From positions 2,294,001 to 2,358,000 of the forward strand of contig NZ_AP024845.1 of assembly GCF_020892095.1 (NCBI RefSeq): a stretch of 64,000 bases of DNA, read 5' to 3'. Shown in pieces: positions 14,931-24,589 of the stretch. The notes beneath the pieces were generated by a model, which was not told where the DNA came from, made no database searches, and worked only from the letters and a program-made list of their open reading frames with translations. The translations under genes and the position numbers were made by a program. Every line of letters starts with the position of its first letter. Position 1 is the stretch's first letter. The stretch is from Claveliimonas bilis. Its GTDB lineage: Bacteria > Bacillota > Clostridia > Lachnospirales > Lachnospiraceae.

Positions 14931-16157
14931 CTATTTCGTCTCTTTTTTTACTTCCTGCATTTTCATAGCGCGCACCTTCAGAGGCAGTCCGAACAGATTG
15001 ATGAATCCGTCGGCATCATGGTGATCGTAGAGATCGCCGGTTGTGAAGCTTGCCAGGGATTCACTGTAAAGAGAGTATGGAGAAGTTGTGCCGGCTTTGA
15101 TGATATTGCCTTTGTACAGTTTAAATTTAACTTCGCCTGTTACATACTCCTGTGTGCTTTCGATAAATGCCTGAATGGCTTCCCGCAGAGGAGTAAACCA
15201 TTTTCCTTCATATACAACCTGGGCAAGTTTATCACCCATTTCTTTCTTTACTTCATAAGTAGCGCGGTCCAGTACAAGTTCTTCTAACTGCTGATGTGCT
15301 TCGTAGAGAATGGTTCCGCCGGGAGTTTCATATACGCCGCGGGATTTCATGCCGACAACGCGGTTTTCAACAATGTCGATGATACCGATTCCGTGTTTTC
15401 CGCCCAGTTCATTTAACTTGCGGATGATGTCGGAAACTTTCATTTCCACTCCGTTGATACTCTTTGGTACACCTTTCTCAAATGTCATAGTTACATATTC
15501 TCCTTCATCAGGAGCCTTTTCCGGAGTAACGCTAAGCACCAGAAGATCATCGTAATTTGGCTCGTTTGCCGGATCTTCCAGCTCCAGTCCTTCGTGGCTG
15601 ATGTGCCACAGGTTACGGTCGCGGCTGTAGCTGTGTTTTGCGTCAAAAGGAAGCTCGATACCATGTTTTCTGCAGTATTCAATCTCGTCTTCACGGGAGT
15701 TCATGGTCCATACATCTGTCATACGCCATGGAGCAATGATCTTAATGTCCGGAGCCAGAGCCCGGATACTGAGCTCGAAGCGGATCTGGTCGTTCCCTTT
15801 TCCGGTTGCGCCGTGGCAAATGGCAACAGCGCCTTCTTTTCTTGCAATGTCTACAAGACGTTTTGCAATGGCAGGGCGGGCCATGGATGTTCCGATCAGG
15901 TATTTGTTCTCATATACTGCGTGTGCCTGTACACATGGAACAACGTAATTGTCGCAGAAGTCATCTACAATATCCTCGATATATAATTTGGAAGCGCCGG
16001 ATAATTTTGCACGTTCATTGAGTCCGTCCAGTTCTTCGCCCTGTCCGCAGTCTACACAGCAGCAGATGACCTCGTAATCAAAAGTTTCCTTTAACCAGGG
16101 AATGATTGCGGTAGTGTCAAGACCGCCTGAATAAGCAAGTACAACTTTTTCTTTCAT
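14931..16157 (-). CDS. argG: Argininosuccinate synthase
   Basis: Joins citrulline and aspartate using ATP to give argininosuccinate, the penultimate step of arginine synthesis. The 408-residue length is standard. The PP-loop motif is LAYSGGLDTTA at residues 6-16; GATGKGNDQIRFE and YSRDRNLWHIS are family signatures. The start at 16157 follows AGGAGG by 7 bp; an upstream ATG is less plausible. It is divergent from argC, and its promoter contains an ARG-box-like sequence. No argH is adjacent, so that step must be encoded elsewhere. Confidence 0.96.
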   Translation of the reverse strand: MKEKVVLAYSGGLDTTAIIPWLKETFDYEVICCCVDCGQGEELDGLNERAKLSGASKLYIEDIVDDFCDNYVVPCVQAHAVYENKYLIGTSMARPAIAKRLVDIARKEGAVAICHGATGKGNDQIRFELSIRALAPDIKIIAPWRMTDVWTMNSREDEIEYCRKHGIELPFDAKHSYSRDRNLWHISHEGLELEDPANEPNYDDLLVLSVTPEKAPDEGEYVTMTFEKGVPKSINGVEMKVSDIIRKLNELGGKHGIGIIDIVENRVVGMKSRGVYETPGGTILYEAHQQLEELVLDRATYEVKKEMGDKLAQVVYEGKWFTPLREAIQAFIESTQEYVTGEVKFKLYKGNIIKAGTTSPYSLYSESLASFTTGDLYDHHDADGFINLFGLPLKVRAMKMQEVKKETK

Positions 16158-16215
16158 GATATTTCCTCCTGAAAATTTATTTTCATTTTTACAGTTCATG
16201 TTAATCGCAAGGATT

Positions 16216-16244
16216 ACTATACACTATATTTAATAATTATGCAA
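16216..16244 (-). promoter_or_regulatory. argG promoter with overlapping ARG-box-like site
   Basis: On the minus strand, TTGCAT (16239-16244), a 17-bp spacer and TATAGT (16216-16221). The -35 region reads TTGCATAATTATTAA, similar to ArgR/AhrC half-sites, so repression by arginine is likely. There is no direct proof of binding. Confidence 0.65.
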
Positions 16245-16291
16245 CTAAAAGTTGAAAAAAGAATATTTTAATGTTTGATATACAAAATATC

Positions 16292-16320
16292 TTGCATAAT
16301 ATTCATAAAAGATGTATAAT
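16292..16320 (+). promoter_or_regulatory. argC operon promoter with two ARG-box-like sites
   Basis: TTGCAT at 16292-16297, a 17-bp spacer and TATAAT at 16315-16320. TGCATAATATTCAT overlaps the -35 and TGTATAATCATGCA overlaps the -10, both similar to ArgR/AhrC boxes. This mirrors the architecture of the divergent argG promoter. Confidence 0.7.
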
Positions 16321-16428
16321 CATGCAATATCGGAGGAGGGGAGGCCTGTTTTGCTACTTTACAGGAAAAAGAAAGTGGTATAAACTTGAACAGGTAACCT
16401 TATTAATAGGAAGAAAGGATGTACAGCA

Positions 16429-17469
16429 ATGATAAAAGTTGGAATTATTGGTTCCACCGGATATGCCGGCGGGGAGCTGGTGCGCATACTGACGGGACAC
16501 AAGGATGCAGAAATTGTATGGTACGGCTCCAGAAGTTATATAGATCAGAAATACGCAGATGTTTACCGGAACATGTTTCAGATTGTAGATGCAGCCTGTA
16601 TGGATGACAATATGGAGGCGCTGGCCGCACAGGCGGATGTGATCTTTACGGCAACTCCACAGGGGCTGTGCGCTTCACTGGTGAATGAGAACATCCTGTC
16701 ACAGGTCAAAATCATTGACCTTAGCGCGGATTTTCGTATAAAAGATGTAAAAACTTACGAAAAATGGTACGGAATTGAGCATAAAAGTCCGGAATTTATT
16801 TCAGAGGCAGTTTATGGTCTCTGTGAGATTAACCGAAATGATGTGAAAAAGGCAAGACTGATCGCAAATCCGGGATGCTATACAACCTGTTCCATTCTGA
16901 CAGCCTACCCGCTGGCAAAAGAGGGGCTGATTGATATGGATACACTGATTATCGATGCAAAGTCCGGGACCTCAGGGGCAGGACGAGGAGCGAAGCTTCC
17001 AAATCTTTTCTGTGAGGTCAATGAAAATATAAAGGCGTACGGTGTGGCAACCCACAGACATACGCCGGAGATCGAGGAACAGCTTGGATATGCTTCCGGC
17101 AGGGAAGTTGTCCTGAATTTTACCCCTCATCTTGTGCCCATGAACCGGGGCATTCTTGCGACAGAATATGCGAAGCTTACAAAAGATGTAACCTATGAAG
17201 AAGTAAAAGCAGTATATGATAAATATTATAAGGATGAGAAATTTATCCGTGTGCTTGACAAAGGCGTTTTCCCGGAGACAAAATGGGTAGAGGGAAGCAA
17301 TTACACGGACATTAATTTCCAAATCGATCCGCGCACAGGCAGAATCATTATGATGGGCGCTATCGACAATCTGGTGAAAGGAGCGGCCGGACAGGCAGTA
17401 CAGAATATGAACCTTGCCTTTGGATTGCCGGAGGATGAAGGGTTAAATCTTGTACCGATGTTCCCGTAG
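16429..17469 (+). CDS. argC: N-acetyl-gamma-glutamyl-phosphate reductase
   Basis: Reduces N-acetylglutamyl phosphate to the semialdehyde in the arginine pathway. The 346-residue length is typical. The nucleotide-binding motif is GSTGYAGGELVR at residues 8-19; the catalytic cysteine is C150 in NPGCYTT; and the histidine motif HRHTPEIEEQL follows. The start ATG is preceded by GAAAGGA. It is the first gene of argC-GNAT-argJ-argB-argD, directly downstream of the ARG-box promoter. Confidence 0.96.
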   Translation: MIKVGIIGSTGYAGGELVRILTGHKDAEIVWYGSRSYIDQKYADVYRNMFQIVDAACMDDNMEALAAQADVIFTATPQGLCASLVNENILSQVKIIDLSADFRIKDVKTYEKWYGIEHKSPEFISEAVYGLCEINRNDVKKARLIANPGCYTTCSILTAYPLAKEGLIDMDTLIIDAKSGTSGAGRGAKLPNLFCEVNENIKAYGVATHRHTPEIEEQLGYASGREVVLNFTPHLVPMNRGILATEYAKLTKDVTYEEVKAVYDKYYKDEKFIRVLDKGVFPETKWVEGSNYTDINFQIDPRTGRIIMMGAIDNLVKGAAGQAVQNMNLAFGLPEDEGLNLVPMFP

Positions 17470-17479
17470 AGTGAAAAAA

Positions 17480-17929
17480 ATGACGATCCGTGAAATGAAA
17501 ATAGAGGATTATGATCAGGTATACAAGCTGTGGAAAAAGATCAAGGGCTTCGGCATCCGCAGCATTGATGATTCCAGAGAAGGAGTTGCCCGCTTCCTTC
17601 AGAGAAACCCTACTACCAGCGTCGTAGCGGAAGAGAATGGAAAAATTGTAGGCGGAATCCTGTGCGGACATGACGGAAGAAGGGGATGCCTTTATCACGT
17701 CTGTGTGGATGAGGCATACCGGCGTCACGGAATTGGAAAGGCTATGGTAGTAAAGGCCATGGAAGCGCTGAAAGCAGAGAAGATCAATAAAGTCTGTCTG
17801 ATCGCATTTACCAAAAATGATATCGGAAATGCATTTTGGAATACAATCGGCTGGACAGAGAGGGAAGATCTGAACTATTATGATTTTGTGCTAAATGATG
17901 AAAATATTACGGCTTTTAATGAGCAATAG
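17480..17929 (+). CDS. GNAT family N-acetyltransferase in the arginine operon
   Basis: Acetyltransferase of 149 residues with the GNAT fold: motif A lies in YHVCVDEAYRRHGIGKAMV (acetyl-CoA pyrophosphate loop R-R-H-G-I-G), followed by a C-terminal AFWNTIGW motif. It starts 11 bp after argC without a good Shine-Dalgarno site and is probably translationally coupled. Its place between argC and argJ suggests a link to N-acetylglutamate supply. However, argJ appears to be the bifunctional type, so an extra glutamate N-acetyltransferase would be redundant, and the acceptor is not proven. Confidence 0.85.
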   Translation: MTIREMKIEDYDQVYKLWKKIKGFGIRSIDDSREGVARFLQRNPTTSVVAEENGKIVGGILCGHDGRRGCLYHVCVDEAYRRHGIGKAMVVKAMEALKAEKINKVCLIAFTKNDIGNAFWNTIGWTEREDLNYYDFVLNDENITAFNEQ

Positions 17930-17964
17930 AAAATGAACAGCTGATAAGCAAGGAGTGTGTGGAA

Positions 17965-19188
17965 ATGGAGATTATCAAAGGCGGAGTGACCGCAGCAAAG
18001 GGATTTGAAGCAGCATGTACAGCTGCAGGATTAAAGTACAAGGATCGCACGGATATGGCGCTGGTGTACAGTCAGGTACCGTGTGTGTGTGCCGGTACGT
18101 TTACGACAAATGTGGTAAAAGCAGCGCCGGTAAAATGGGATCAGAAGGTAGTAAAAGGCGGAAAGAAGTCACAGGCAGTCATTGTAAATTCCGGTATTGC
18201 CAATGCATGTACCGGAGAAGAAGGGTACGGCTACTGCCAGGAGACCGCACAGAAAGCAGCAGAAGTCCTGGGCGTGGATGCGGACGGCGTCCTCATCGGA
18301 TCCACAGGCGTGATCGGCAGACAGATGCCCATTGAGAAACTGAAAAAAGGAATCGAAGCCCTGGGTGAGAAAAAGGAGGATTCACTGGAGAGCGGAACCG
18401 CTGCTGCAAAGGCCATCATGACTACAGATACAGCTGAAAAAGAGCTGGCTGTAACGATTGAAGCCGGCGGGAAAACCGTTACCATCGGAGGTATGGCGAA
18501 GGGTTCCGGAATGATCCATCCTAATATGTGCACCATGCTTGCATTTATCACAACAGATGCAGTCATCTCCAAGGAAGCGCTCCAGAGTGCTCTTAGCGAA
18601 GATGTGCCGGATACCTACAATATGATTTCCGTAGACGGCGATACATCCACAAACGATACGGTTCTTCTCCTCGCAAACGGGCTGGCGGAAAATGAAGAGA
18701 TCCAATACGGAACAGAAGATTATGATAAATTCAAAGAAGCGCTTCATGTGATCAATGAATATCTGGCCAAGAAAATTGCCGGCGACGGAGAAGGAGCTAC
18801 CGCGCTTTTTGAGGCGAAAATCGTGGGAGCGGAGACAAAAGAGCAGGCAAAAATCCTGGCAAAAGCCATTGTATGCTCTAACCTTACGAAGACAGCCATT
18901 GCCGGACACGACGCAAACTGGGGAAGGATCCTGTGCGCCATGGGATATTCCGGCGCGCAGTTTGATCCGGAAAAAGTGGACCTTTTCTTTGAGAGCAGCG
19001 CCGGAACTATTCAGATCATTGAAAACGGAACTGCTGTAGATTACAGTGAAGAAGAGGCAACCAAAATTTTGTCGCAGCCGGAGGTGACGGCCAGAGCTGA
19101 CGTTAAGATGGGAGAAATGACAGCGTCTGCCTGGGGCTGTGATCTCACCCATGGTTACATTGAGATTAATGCAGATTACAGGAGTTAG
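17965..19188 (+). CDS. argJ: Bifunctional glutamate N-acetyltransferase/ornithine acetyltransferase
   Basis: Transfers the acetyl group from N-acetylornithine to glutamate, and can also make N-acetylglutamate from acetyl-CoA. Length 407 residues. The self-cleavage and nucleophile region [14 protein letters not shown] places the catalytic threonine at residue 190; the residue before it is Cys instead of the common Ala. The oxyanion pair lies in GSTGVIG near 112-118. The start at 17965 is preferred over an adjacent GTG because of AAGGAG spacing. It sits in the arg operon, 35 bp after the GNAT gene. Confidence 0.95.
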   Translation: MEIIKGGVTAAKGFEAACTAAGLKYKDRTDMALVYSQVPCVCAGTFTTNVVKAAPVKWDQKVVKGGKKSQAVIVNSGIANACTGEEGYGYCQETAQKAAEVLGVDADGVLIGSTGVIGRQMPIEKLKKGIEALGEKKEDSLESGTAAAKAIMTTDTAEKELAVTIEAGGKTVTIGGMAKGSGMIHPNMCTMLAFITTDAVISKEALQSALSEDVPDTYNMISVDGDTSTNDTVLLLANGLAENEEIQYGTEDYDKFKEALHVINEYLAKKIAGDGEGATALFEAKIVGAETKEQAKILAKAIVCSNLTKTAIAGHDANWGRILCAMGYSGAQFDPEKVDLFFESSAGTIQIIENGTAVDYSEEEATKILSQPEVTARADVKMGEMTASAWGCDLTHGYIEINADYRS

Positions 19189-19193
19189 AAAAA

Positions 19194-20093
19194 ATGGATA
19201 ATAGTATGCAGAAATATCTGGACAAGGCGGAGGTTCTGATTGAAGCCCTCCCCTATATCCAGCGGTTTAACCGGAAAGTCATTGTTGTAAAGTACGGCGG
19301 AAGCGCCATGGTGGATGAGGAGTTGAAAGAACATGTCATTCAGGATGTGACGCTGCTTAAACTGGTAGGATTTAAGCCTATCATTGTACACGGCGGAGGG
19401 AAAGAGATCAGCCGCTGGGTCGGAAAAGTAGGAATGGAGCCGCAGTTTGTTAACGGGCTGCGTGTGACAGACGAGGCCACCATGGAATTGGCAGAGATGG
19501 TTCTTTCCAAAGTAAATAAAGAGCTGGTACAGCTGGTGGAAGGCCTGGGAGTAAGAGCAATCGGAATCAGCGGAAAGGACGGAAGGCTTCTGAAGGTAAA
19601 GAAGAAACTGTCCGGCGGCGAAGACATTGGTTTTGTAGGAGAAGTAACGGAAGTAAATGCAGATATTTTGTGGGATCTTCTGGAAAAAGATTTTCTTCCT
19701 ATTGTGTGTCCGGTTGGATTGGATGAAAAATTTTACACTTACAATATCAATGCTGACGATGCAGCCTGTGCTATTGCAAGGGCAATGCATGCAGAAAAAC
19801 TGGCGTTTCTTACAGATATCGAAGGCGTTTACAAAGATCCCAAGGATCCGGAAACACTTATATCAGAGCTGACTGTCACAGAGGCAAGAGGTCTGATGGA
19901 GGACGGATATATTGGAGGCGGTATGCTGCCAAAACTGAACAACTGTATTGACGCTATTGAGAACGGAGTGTCCAGAGTGCATATCCTGGATGGAAGAATA
20001 CCCCACTGCCTGCTTTTGGAGATCTTTACAAATAAGGGAATTGGAACTGCGATTTTGGATGATGAAGGGAGTAGATTTTGCCATGAAGAATAA
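19194..20093 (+). CDS. argB: Acetylglutamate kinase
   Basis: Phosphorylates N-acetylglutamate with ATP, usually the arginine-feedback step. Length 299 residues. Family motifs are VKYGGSAM near residues 27-34, [12 protein letters not shown] near 63-74, and the C-terminal GGMLPKLN near 242-249. The N-terminal extension of about 20 residues ([17 protein letters not shown]) is of the type found in arginine-sensitive hexameric enzymes. It starts 5 bp after argJ and its end overlaps argD by 11 bp, so the two are translationally coupled. Confidence 0.96.
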   Translation: MDNSMQKYLDKAEVLIEALPYIQRFNRKVIVVKYGGSAMVDEELKEHVIQDVTLLKLVGFKPIIVHGGGKEISRWVGKVGMEPQFVNGLRVTDEATMELAEMVLSKVNKELVQLVEGLGVRAIGISGKDGRLLKVKKKLSGGEDIGFVGEVTEVNADILWDLLEKDFLPIVCPVGLDEKFYTYNINADDAACAIARAMHAEKLAFLTDIEGVYKDPKDPETLISELTVTEARGLMEDGYIGGGMLPKLNNCIDAIENGVSRVHILDGRIPHCLLLEIFTNKGIGTAILDDEGSRFCHEE

Positions 20094-21261
20094 ATGGATG
20101 GATGAGGCGGATCATGCGCTTCTCCACACTTACAATCGGTATCCTATTGTGCTGGAAAAGGGAGAAGGCGTGTATCTGTATGATACAGAGGGAAAGAAAT
20201 ACCTTGATTTTGCAGCCGGAATTGCCGTGTGCAGCCTGGGATATGGACATAAAGGCTATACAGAAGCATTGAAATCACAGATAGATCTTTTGCTGCATAC
20301 GTCTAATCTCTACTACAGCCGTCCGGCAGCGGATGCGGCGGCCAAGCTTGCCAAAGCAGCACAGATGGACCGGATCTTTTTTACCAACAGCGGCACAGAG
20401 GCTATCGAAGGAGCACTGAAGGCGGCAAGAAAGTATGCTTACACAGAAGGTTCCGGAAAATTTGAGATCATTGCTATGGAACATTCTTTCCACGGAAGAA
20501 GTATGGGAGCGCTTTCTGTGACAGCCACAGAAAGCTACAGGACACCATTTGAACCGCTGATCGGAGGTGTGAAATTTGCCCGTTATAACGATCTGGAAAG
20601 CGTAAAGGAACAGTTTTCTGATAAGACCTGTGCGGTCATCATGGAAACCCTTCAGGGAGAGGGCGGCATTTATCCTATAGATCCGGAATTTTTCCGGGGA
20701 GTGCGAGAGCTTTGTGATGAGAGAGGAGCGCTTCTCATCCTGGATGAGATCCAGTGCGGCATGGGACGGACAGGAACTATGTTTGCCTGGCAGGATTACG
20801 GTGTGAAGCCGGATATTATGGCAATGGCAAAGGCTATCGGAGGAGGCGTCCCGGTAGGGGCATTTGCCATGACAGAAAAGGTGGCAGAGAAGTCTCTGGC
20901 ACCCGGAGATCATGGAACAACCTATGGAGGAAATCCTTTTGTATGTGCGGCAGTTTCCAAAGTTCTTGACATTTATGAGGAGGAACATATCCTGGAACAC
21001 GTCAAAAAGGTGTCGGCGTACCTGGAAAAGAAGCTGGATGCACTTGCAGCCAAGAGCGATGCTGTAAAAGAACGGCGCGGAAAAGGTCTGATGCAGGGGC
21101 TTGCAATGAACGTTCCGGTAGGAGAAGTGATCGCAAAGGCGCAGGAGGAAGGACTGCTTGTCATTTCAGCAGGAGGGAATGTCCTCCGCATTGTACCGCC
21201 GCTTATCATCACGGAAGATCATGTGGATGAAATGATTGAAAAGCTGAAAAAGGCGTTATAA
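20083..21261 (+). CDS. argD: Acetylornithine aminotransferase
   Basis: PLP-dependent class III aminotransferase, 392 residues, converting N-acetylglutamate semialdehyde to N-acetylornithine. Motifs: [14 protein letters not shown] near 100-113, [12 protein letters not shown] near 217-228, and the PLP lysine in [12 protein letters not shown] near 245. The start at 20083 overlaps the argB end; the frame extends upstream only as a shadow of argB. It is the last gene of the arg operon. Confidence 0.93.
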   Translation: MKNKWMDEADHALLHTYNRYPIVLEKGEGVYLYDTEGKKYLDFAAGIAVCSLGYGHKGYTEALKSQIDLLLHTSNLYYSRPAADAAAKLAKAAQMDRIFFTNSGTEAIEGALKAARKYAYTEGSGKFEIIAMEHSFHGRSMGALSVTATESYRTPFEPLIGGVKFARYNDLESVKEQFSDKTCAVIMETLQGEGGIYPIDPEFFRGVRELCDERGALLILDEIQCGMGRTGTMFAWQDYGVKPDIMAMAKAIGGGVPVGAFAMTEKVAEKSLAPGDHGTTYGGNPFVCAAVSKVLDIYEEEHILEHVKKVSAYLEKKLDALAAKSDAVKERRGKGLMQGLAMNVPVGEVIAKAQEEGLLVISAGGNVLRIVPPLIITEDHVDEMIEKLKKAL

Positions 21262-21318
21262 AACAGCCGGCTGTAGGAGATACTATTCCTTAATTATGAA
21301 AGAAGGAAGGTATTTCTT

Positions 21319-21750
21319 ATGGCTGGTTTTTTCATTGCGCTTTTGTCCGGTGCATTGATGAGCGTACAGGGGGTATTCAATACACAGGTGACAAAGACAA
21401 CAGGGATGTATGTCAGCAATGGCTGGGTACAGTTCAGCGCCTTTTTGGTCTGCCTGGCAGTGTGGTTTTTTATGGGACGTGACAGTATCGGGGCCATTGC
21501 CCGTGTGGAACCCAAATATATGCTGCTGGGAGGCGTGATCGGAGCAGGAATTACCTGGACAGTTATTAAAAGCATGGAGCAGCTGGGACCGGCAAAAGCG
21601 GCGCTTCTCATTGTCATCGCACAGCTTACGGTAGCTTATGTGATAGAATTGTTCGGCATGTTTGGCGTTGAAAAAGAACCGCTGGAATGGAGAAAACTGG
21701 GAGGACTTGCGTTGTCTTTGATTGGAGTTGCAATTTTCCAATGGAAATAG
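21319..21750 (+). CDS. DMT family transporter (DUF606/YdcZ-like)
   Basis: Small membrane protein of 143 residues with four to five hydrophobic helices, in the single-domain DMT arrangement. The start FFIALLSGALMSVQGVFNTQVTK and the terminal GLALSLIGVAIFQWK fit the DUF606 (YdcZ) group. Such short proteins may function as dimers. The start ATG follows AGAAGGAAGG. The substrate is unknown. It lies between the arg operon and comEA, probably as its own unit. Confidence 0.75.
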   Translation: MAGFFIALLSGALMSVQGVFNTQVTKTTGMYVSNGWVQFSAFLVCLAVWFFMGRDSIGAIARVEPKYMLLGGVIGAGITWTVIKSMEQLGPAKAALLIVIAQLTVAYVIELFGMFGVEKEPLEWRKLGGLALSLIGVAIFQWK

Positions 21751-21815
21751 TACAATAACGGTGTCTAGGCATAAAGAGGGGTGTTTACGGTTTTTTAACT
21801 GTAAAGGAGGATTTT

Positions 21816-22469
21816 ATGCGTAGAAAACCAGGGATGGTTCTTATAATTTTGACAATGATGACGTTTGTGCTAAGCGGCTGCCAAAGCGATGAGATTACCG
21901 GGGAGGAAGTTACCCTGGAGGAGGAAGCGCTGCAGGAGGGAAAAGGCTCCGGTGAGGAGCAGGCAGACGGGGAGAGTCAAGAGCAGCGGGAAGGAGCAGG
22001 CAAAGAGCAGACAGGCAGAACAGATGAGGGAAAGATCTGGGTGTATGTCTGCGGACAGGTGGCTTCGCCAGGAGTCTATGAACTGCCGGAAGAGTCCAGA
22101 ATCTATGAGGCAGTCGAAAGCGCCGGAGGGATTTTGGAACAGGGAGCGGCGGAGAGCGTCAATCTGGCGGAAAAAGCGTCGGACGGACAGCGTATTTATA
22201 TACCGTCAAAAGAAGAGGCGGCCGCTATGCCGGCTGAAACTCCGGACGAAGGAAGCAGCGGCGGCATGAATGATGAGAGAGTAAATTTAAATACAGCGGA
22301 TAAGGAAGAGCTGATGACGCTGACGGGAATAGGAGAGACGCGGGCGGAGGCAATTCTGACTTACCGTGAGGAAAATGGAAGCTTTCATTCCCCGGAGGAT
22401 ATTATGAATGTCCAGGGGATCAAAGAAGGCATCTATGAAAAGATTAAGGAGCAGATCAAAACAGAATGA
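21816..22469 (+). CDS. comEA: ComEA family DNA-binding lipoprotein
   Basis: Surface DNA-binding protein for competence-type DNA uptake, 217 residues. The N-terminus is a lipoprotein signal with lipobox LSGC (cysteine near residue 23), in contrast to the plain membrane anchor of Bacillus ComEA. A long acidic, Gln-rich linker follows to about residue 68. Then comes an SLBB-type region (VYVCGQVASPGVYELP) near 72-135 and a C-terminal double helix-hairpin-helix (VNLNTADKEELMTLTGIGETRAEAI). It overlaps the response regulator start by 4 bp (ATGA), so it is translationally coupled with it. Confidence 0.85.
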   Translation: MRRKPGMVLIILTMMTFVLSGCQSDEITGEEVTLEEEALQEGKGSGEEQADGESQEQREGAGKEQTGRTDEGKIWVYVCGQVASPGVYELPEESRIYEAVESAGGILEQGAAESVNLAEKASDGQRIYIPSKEEAAAMPAETPDEGSSGGMNDERVNLNTADKEELMTLTGIGETRAEAILTYREENGSFHSPEDIMNVQGIKEGIYEKIKEQIKTE

Positions 22470-23155
22470 GCAAAAAAGTATTAGTGGTAGACGATGAAAA
22501 ACTGATTGTTAAGGGGATACGTTTCAGTCTGGAGCAGGATGGAATGAAAGTGGACTGTGCCTATGACGGAGAAGAGGCTCTGAAGTTGGCGGCGGAAAAT
22601 ACATACGATATCATCCTTCTGGATGTAATGCTCCCAAAAAAAGACGGATTTGAGGTGTGTACACAGATCCGGGAATATTCGGATGTGCCCATTATCATGC
22701 TGACTGCAAAGGGCGATGATATGGATAAGATCCTGGGCCTGGAATATGGAGCAGATGACTATATTACAAAGCCTTTTAATATTCTGGAAGTCAAAGCCAG
22801 GATCAAGGCCATCATGCGCCGTACAGGCAAGAAAACCGAAGAGACAGAAGATAAAAAGATCTTCGTCAAAGGCGAAATGAAAATAGACTGTGAAAGCCGG
22901 AGAGTTGTAATCGGCGAAAAGGAGATCAACCTGACGGCAAAGGAATTTGATCTTCTGGAACTTCTGGCAACAAATCCGGGAAAAGTGTACAGCAGAGAAA
23001 GTCTGCTCAATATTGTGTGGGGCTATGAGTATCCGGGAGATGTCCGAACGGTAGATGTACATATCCGGCGTCTCAGGGAGAAGATAGAGACCCATCCAAG
23101 CGATCCGAAATATGTTTATACAAAGTGGGGAGTTGGTTACTATTTCAGGGGTTAG
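22466..23155 (+). CDS. OmpR-family response regulator
   Basis: Transcriptional regulator of 229 residues. The receiver domain has acidic residues DDE near 9-11, phospho-acceptor aspartate in ILLDVMLPKKDGF near 52, threonine in MLTAKG and lysine in ITKPFN. The C-terminal winged helix follows from about residue 130 (LTAKEFDLLELLA ... VDVHIRRLREKIE). Start and stop overlap with the neighbours indicate co-translation with comEA and the histidine kinase. The regulon is not visible from this sequence. Confidence 0.93.
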   Translation: MSKKVLVVDDEKLIVKGIRFSLEQDGMKVDCAYDGEEALKLAAENTYDIILLDVMLPKKDGFEVCTQIREYSDVPIIMLTAKGDDMDKILGLEYGADDYITKPFNILEVKARIKAIMRRTGKKTEETEDKKIFVKGEMKIDCESRRVVIGEKEINLTAKEFDLLELLATNPGKVYSRESLLNIVWGYEYPGDVRTVDVHIRRLREKIETHPSDPKYVYTKWGVGYYFRG

Positions 23156-24578
23156 GCTGTATATAAGAAATCATTTTTTTAAAAGTCTCAGATTTCGTAT
23201 TATCTTTTTACTCATGCTGGTAGGGATTCTTCCCTGCCTGATTCTGAAATCCATTATCCTGAAAAGTTATGAAGACAGGGCGGTAGATGTCCAGACCGCC
23301 CAGATACAAAATCAGTGTACCATTCTGTGCAATCAGCTTGCCGCTATGGGTTATCCTGGAAAGAAAGCGGCGGAAGCAATGCTGCCTGAGCTGGAGCAGC
23401 TGTCCAGCATATATAACGGAAGGGTCATGCTGATAGACAGTCAGTTTCAGATTGTGGAAGATACCTATGATCTGGATGAAGAAAAGACAATCGTATCAGA
23501 AGATGTGATCCAATGTTTTGAGGGCGAGGGGACAAAGATTTACGATGCCAAAAGCGGATATATAGAAGTAACATCACCTATTTTTGCAGCGGATAAGGAG
23601 AGCGTAACAGGGGTTATGCTTGTCAGTGTATCCACCACACCTATCCTTGACAGCATTGAAGTGCTGGATGCAAAAGCATGGATCGCGGAAGGGATCATCA
23701 TTCTGACTGTGGCGGTGCTTGCGATTATTCTGGGGGCGGTAATGGTGCGGCCTTTTGCCAGAATTACATCTTCCATTGAGGCGGTGAATGAGGGATACGA
23801 TGACAATTATCTCCATGAAAATACTTACACAGAGACAAGGCTGATATCAGAAGCTTTTAACAAAATGCTGGGACGCCTGAAAATCCTGGACGATTCCAGG
23901 CAGGAGTTTGTGGCGAATGTTTCTCACGAGTTGAAAACACCGATTACTTCTATGAAGGTTCTGGCGGATTCACTGCTTGCCCAGGAAAATGTGCCGGTGG
24001 AGCTGTACCAGGAATTTATGCAGGATCTTTCAGAAGAGATTGAAAGAGAGGACAAGATCATCAATGATCTTCTCTCACTTGTAAAAATGGACAAAACAGC
24101 AGCTTCTCTGCAAGTGAAGCAGGAAAACATCAATGATCTTTTAGAAAAGATACTGAAGAGACTTCAGCCGATTGCCGCTGCCAGAAATATTGAAGTAGTG
24201 TTTGAAAGCTTTCGTCCGGTAAACGCAGAAGTTGACGAAGTAAAGCTTTCTCTTGCTATAACAAATCTCGTAGAAAATGCAGTAAAATATAATATAGACG
24301 GCGGATGGGTACACGTGTCTCTGAATGCAGATCATAAGTTTTTTTATATTGAAGTGGCAGATTCCGGAATCGGAATACCGGAAGAGTCCAAAGAGCATAT
24401 CTTTGAGAGATTTTATCGGGTGGACAAATCTCATTCCAGAGAAATCGGAGGAACCGGACTGGGTCTTGCGATTGCCCGTAATGCAGTAGTTATGCACCGC
24501 GGAGCGATCAAGGTATACAGCCAGCTTGGAGAAGGAACAACATTTACTGTAAGGATTCCGCTGAATTATATTGCCTAG
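23112..24578 (+). CDS. Two-component sensor histidine kinase
   Basis: Membrane kinase of 488 residues at most. The first membrane helix lies near 27-47, an extracytoplasmic sensor domain of about 140 residues follows, and the second helix lies near 191-213 with a HAMP linker after it. The phospho-acceptor histidine is in FVANVSHELKTPIT. The N box is NLVENAVKYN, the G1 box DSGIGIP and the G2 box GTGLGLA. The start is uncertain: ATG 23112 and TTG 23133 both lie inside the response regulator and neither has a clear ribosome site, so translation is likely coupled. It pairs with the response regulator immediately upstream. Confidence 0.92.
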   Translation: MFIQSGELVTISGVRLYIRNHFFKSLRFRIIFLLMLVGILPCLILKSIILKSYEDRAVDVQTAQIQNQCTILCNQLAAMGYPGKKAAEAMLPELEQLSSIYNGRVMLIDSQFQIVEDTYDLDEEKTIVSEDVIQCFEGEGTKIYDAKSGYIEVTSPIFAADKESVTGVMLVSVSTTPILDSIEVLDAKAWIAEGIIILTVAVLAIILGAVMVRPFARITSSIEAVNEGYDDNYLHENTYTETRLISEAFNKMLGRLKILDDSRQEFVANVSHELKTPITSMKVLADSLLAQENVPVELYQEFMQDLSEEIEREDKIINDLLSLVKMDKTAASLQVKQENINDLLEKILKRLQPIAAARNIEVVFESFRPVNAEVDEVKLSLAITNLVENAVKYNIDGGWVHVSLNADHKFFYIEVADSGIGIPEESKEHIFERFYRVDKSHSREIGGTGLGLAIARNAVVMHRGAIKVYSQLGEGTTFTVRIPLNYIA

Positions 24579-24589
24579 GAGGGATGGAT

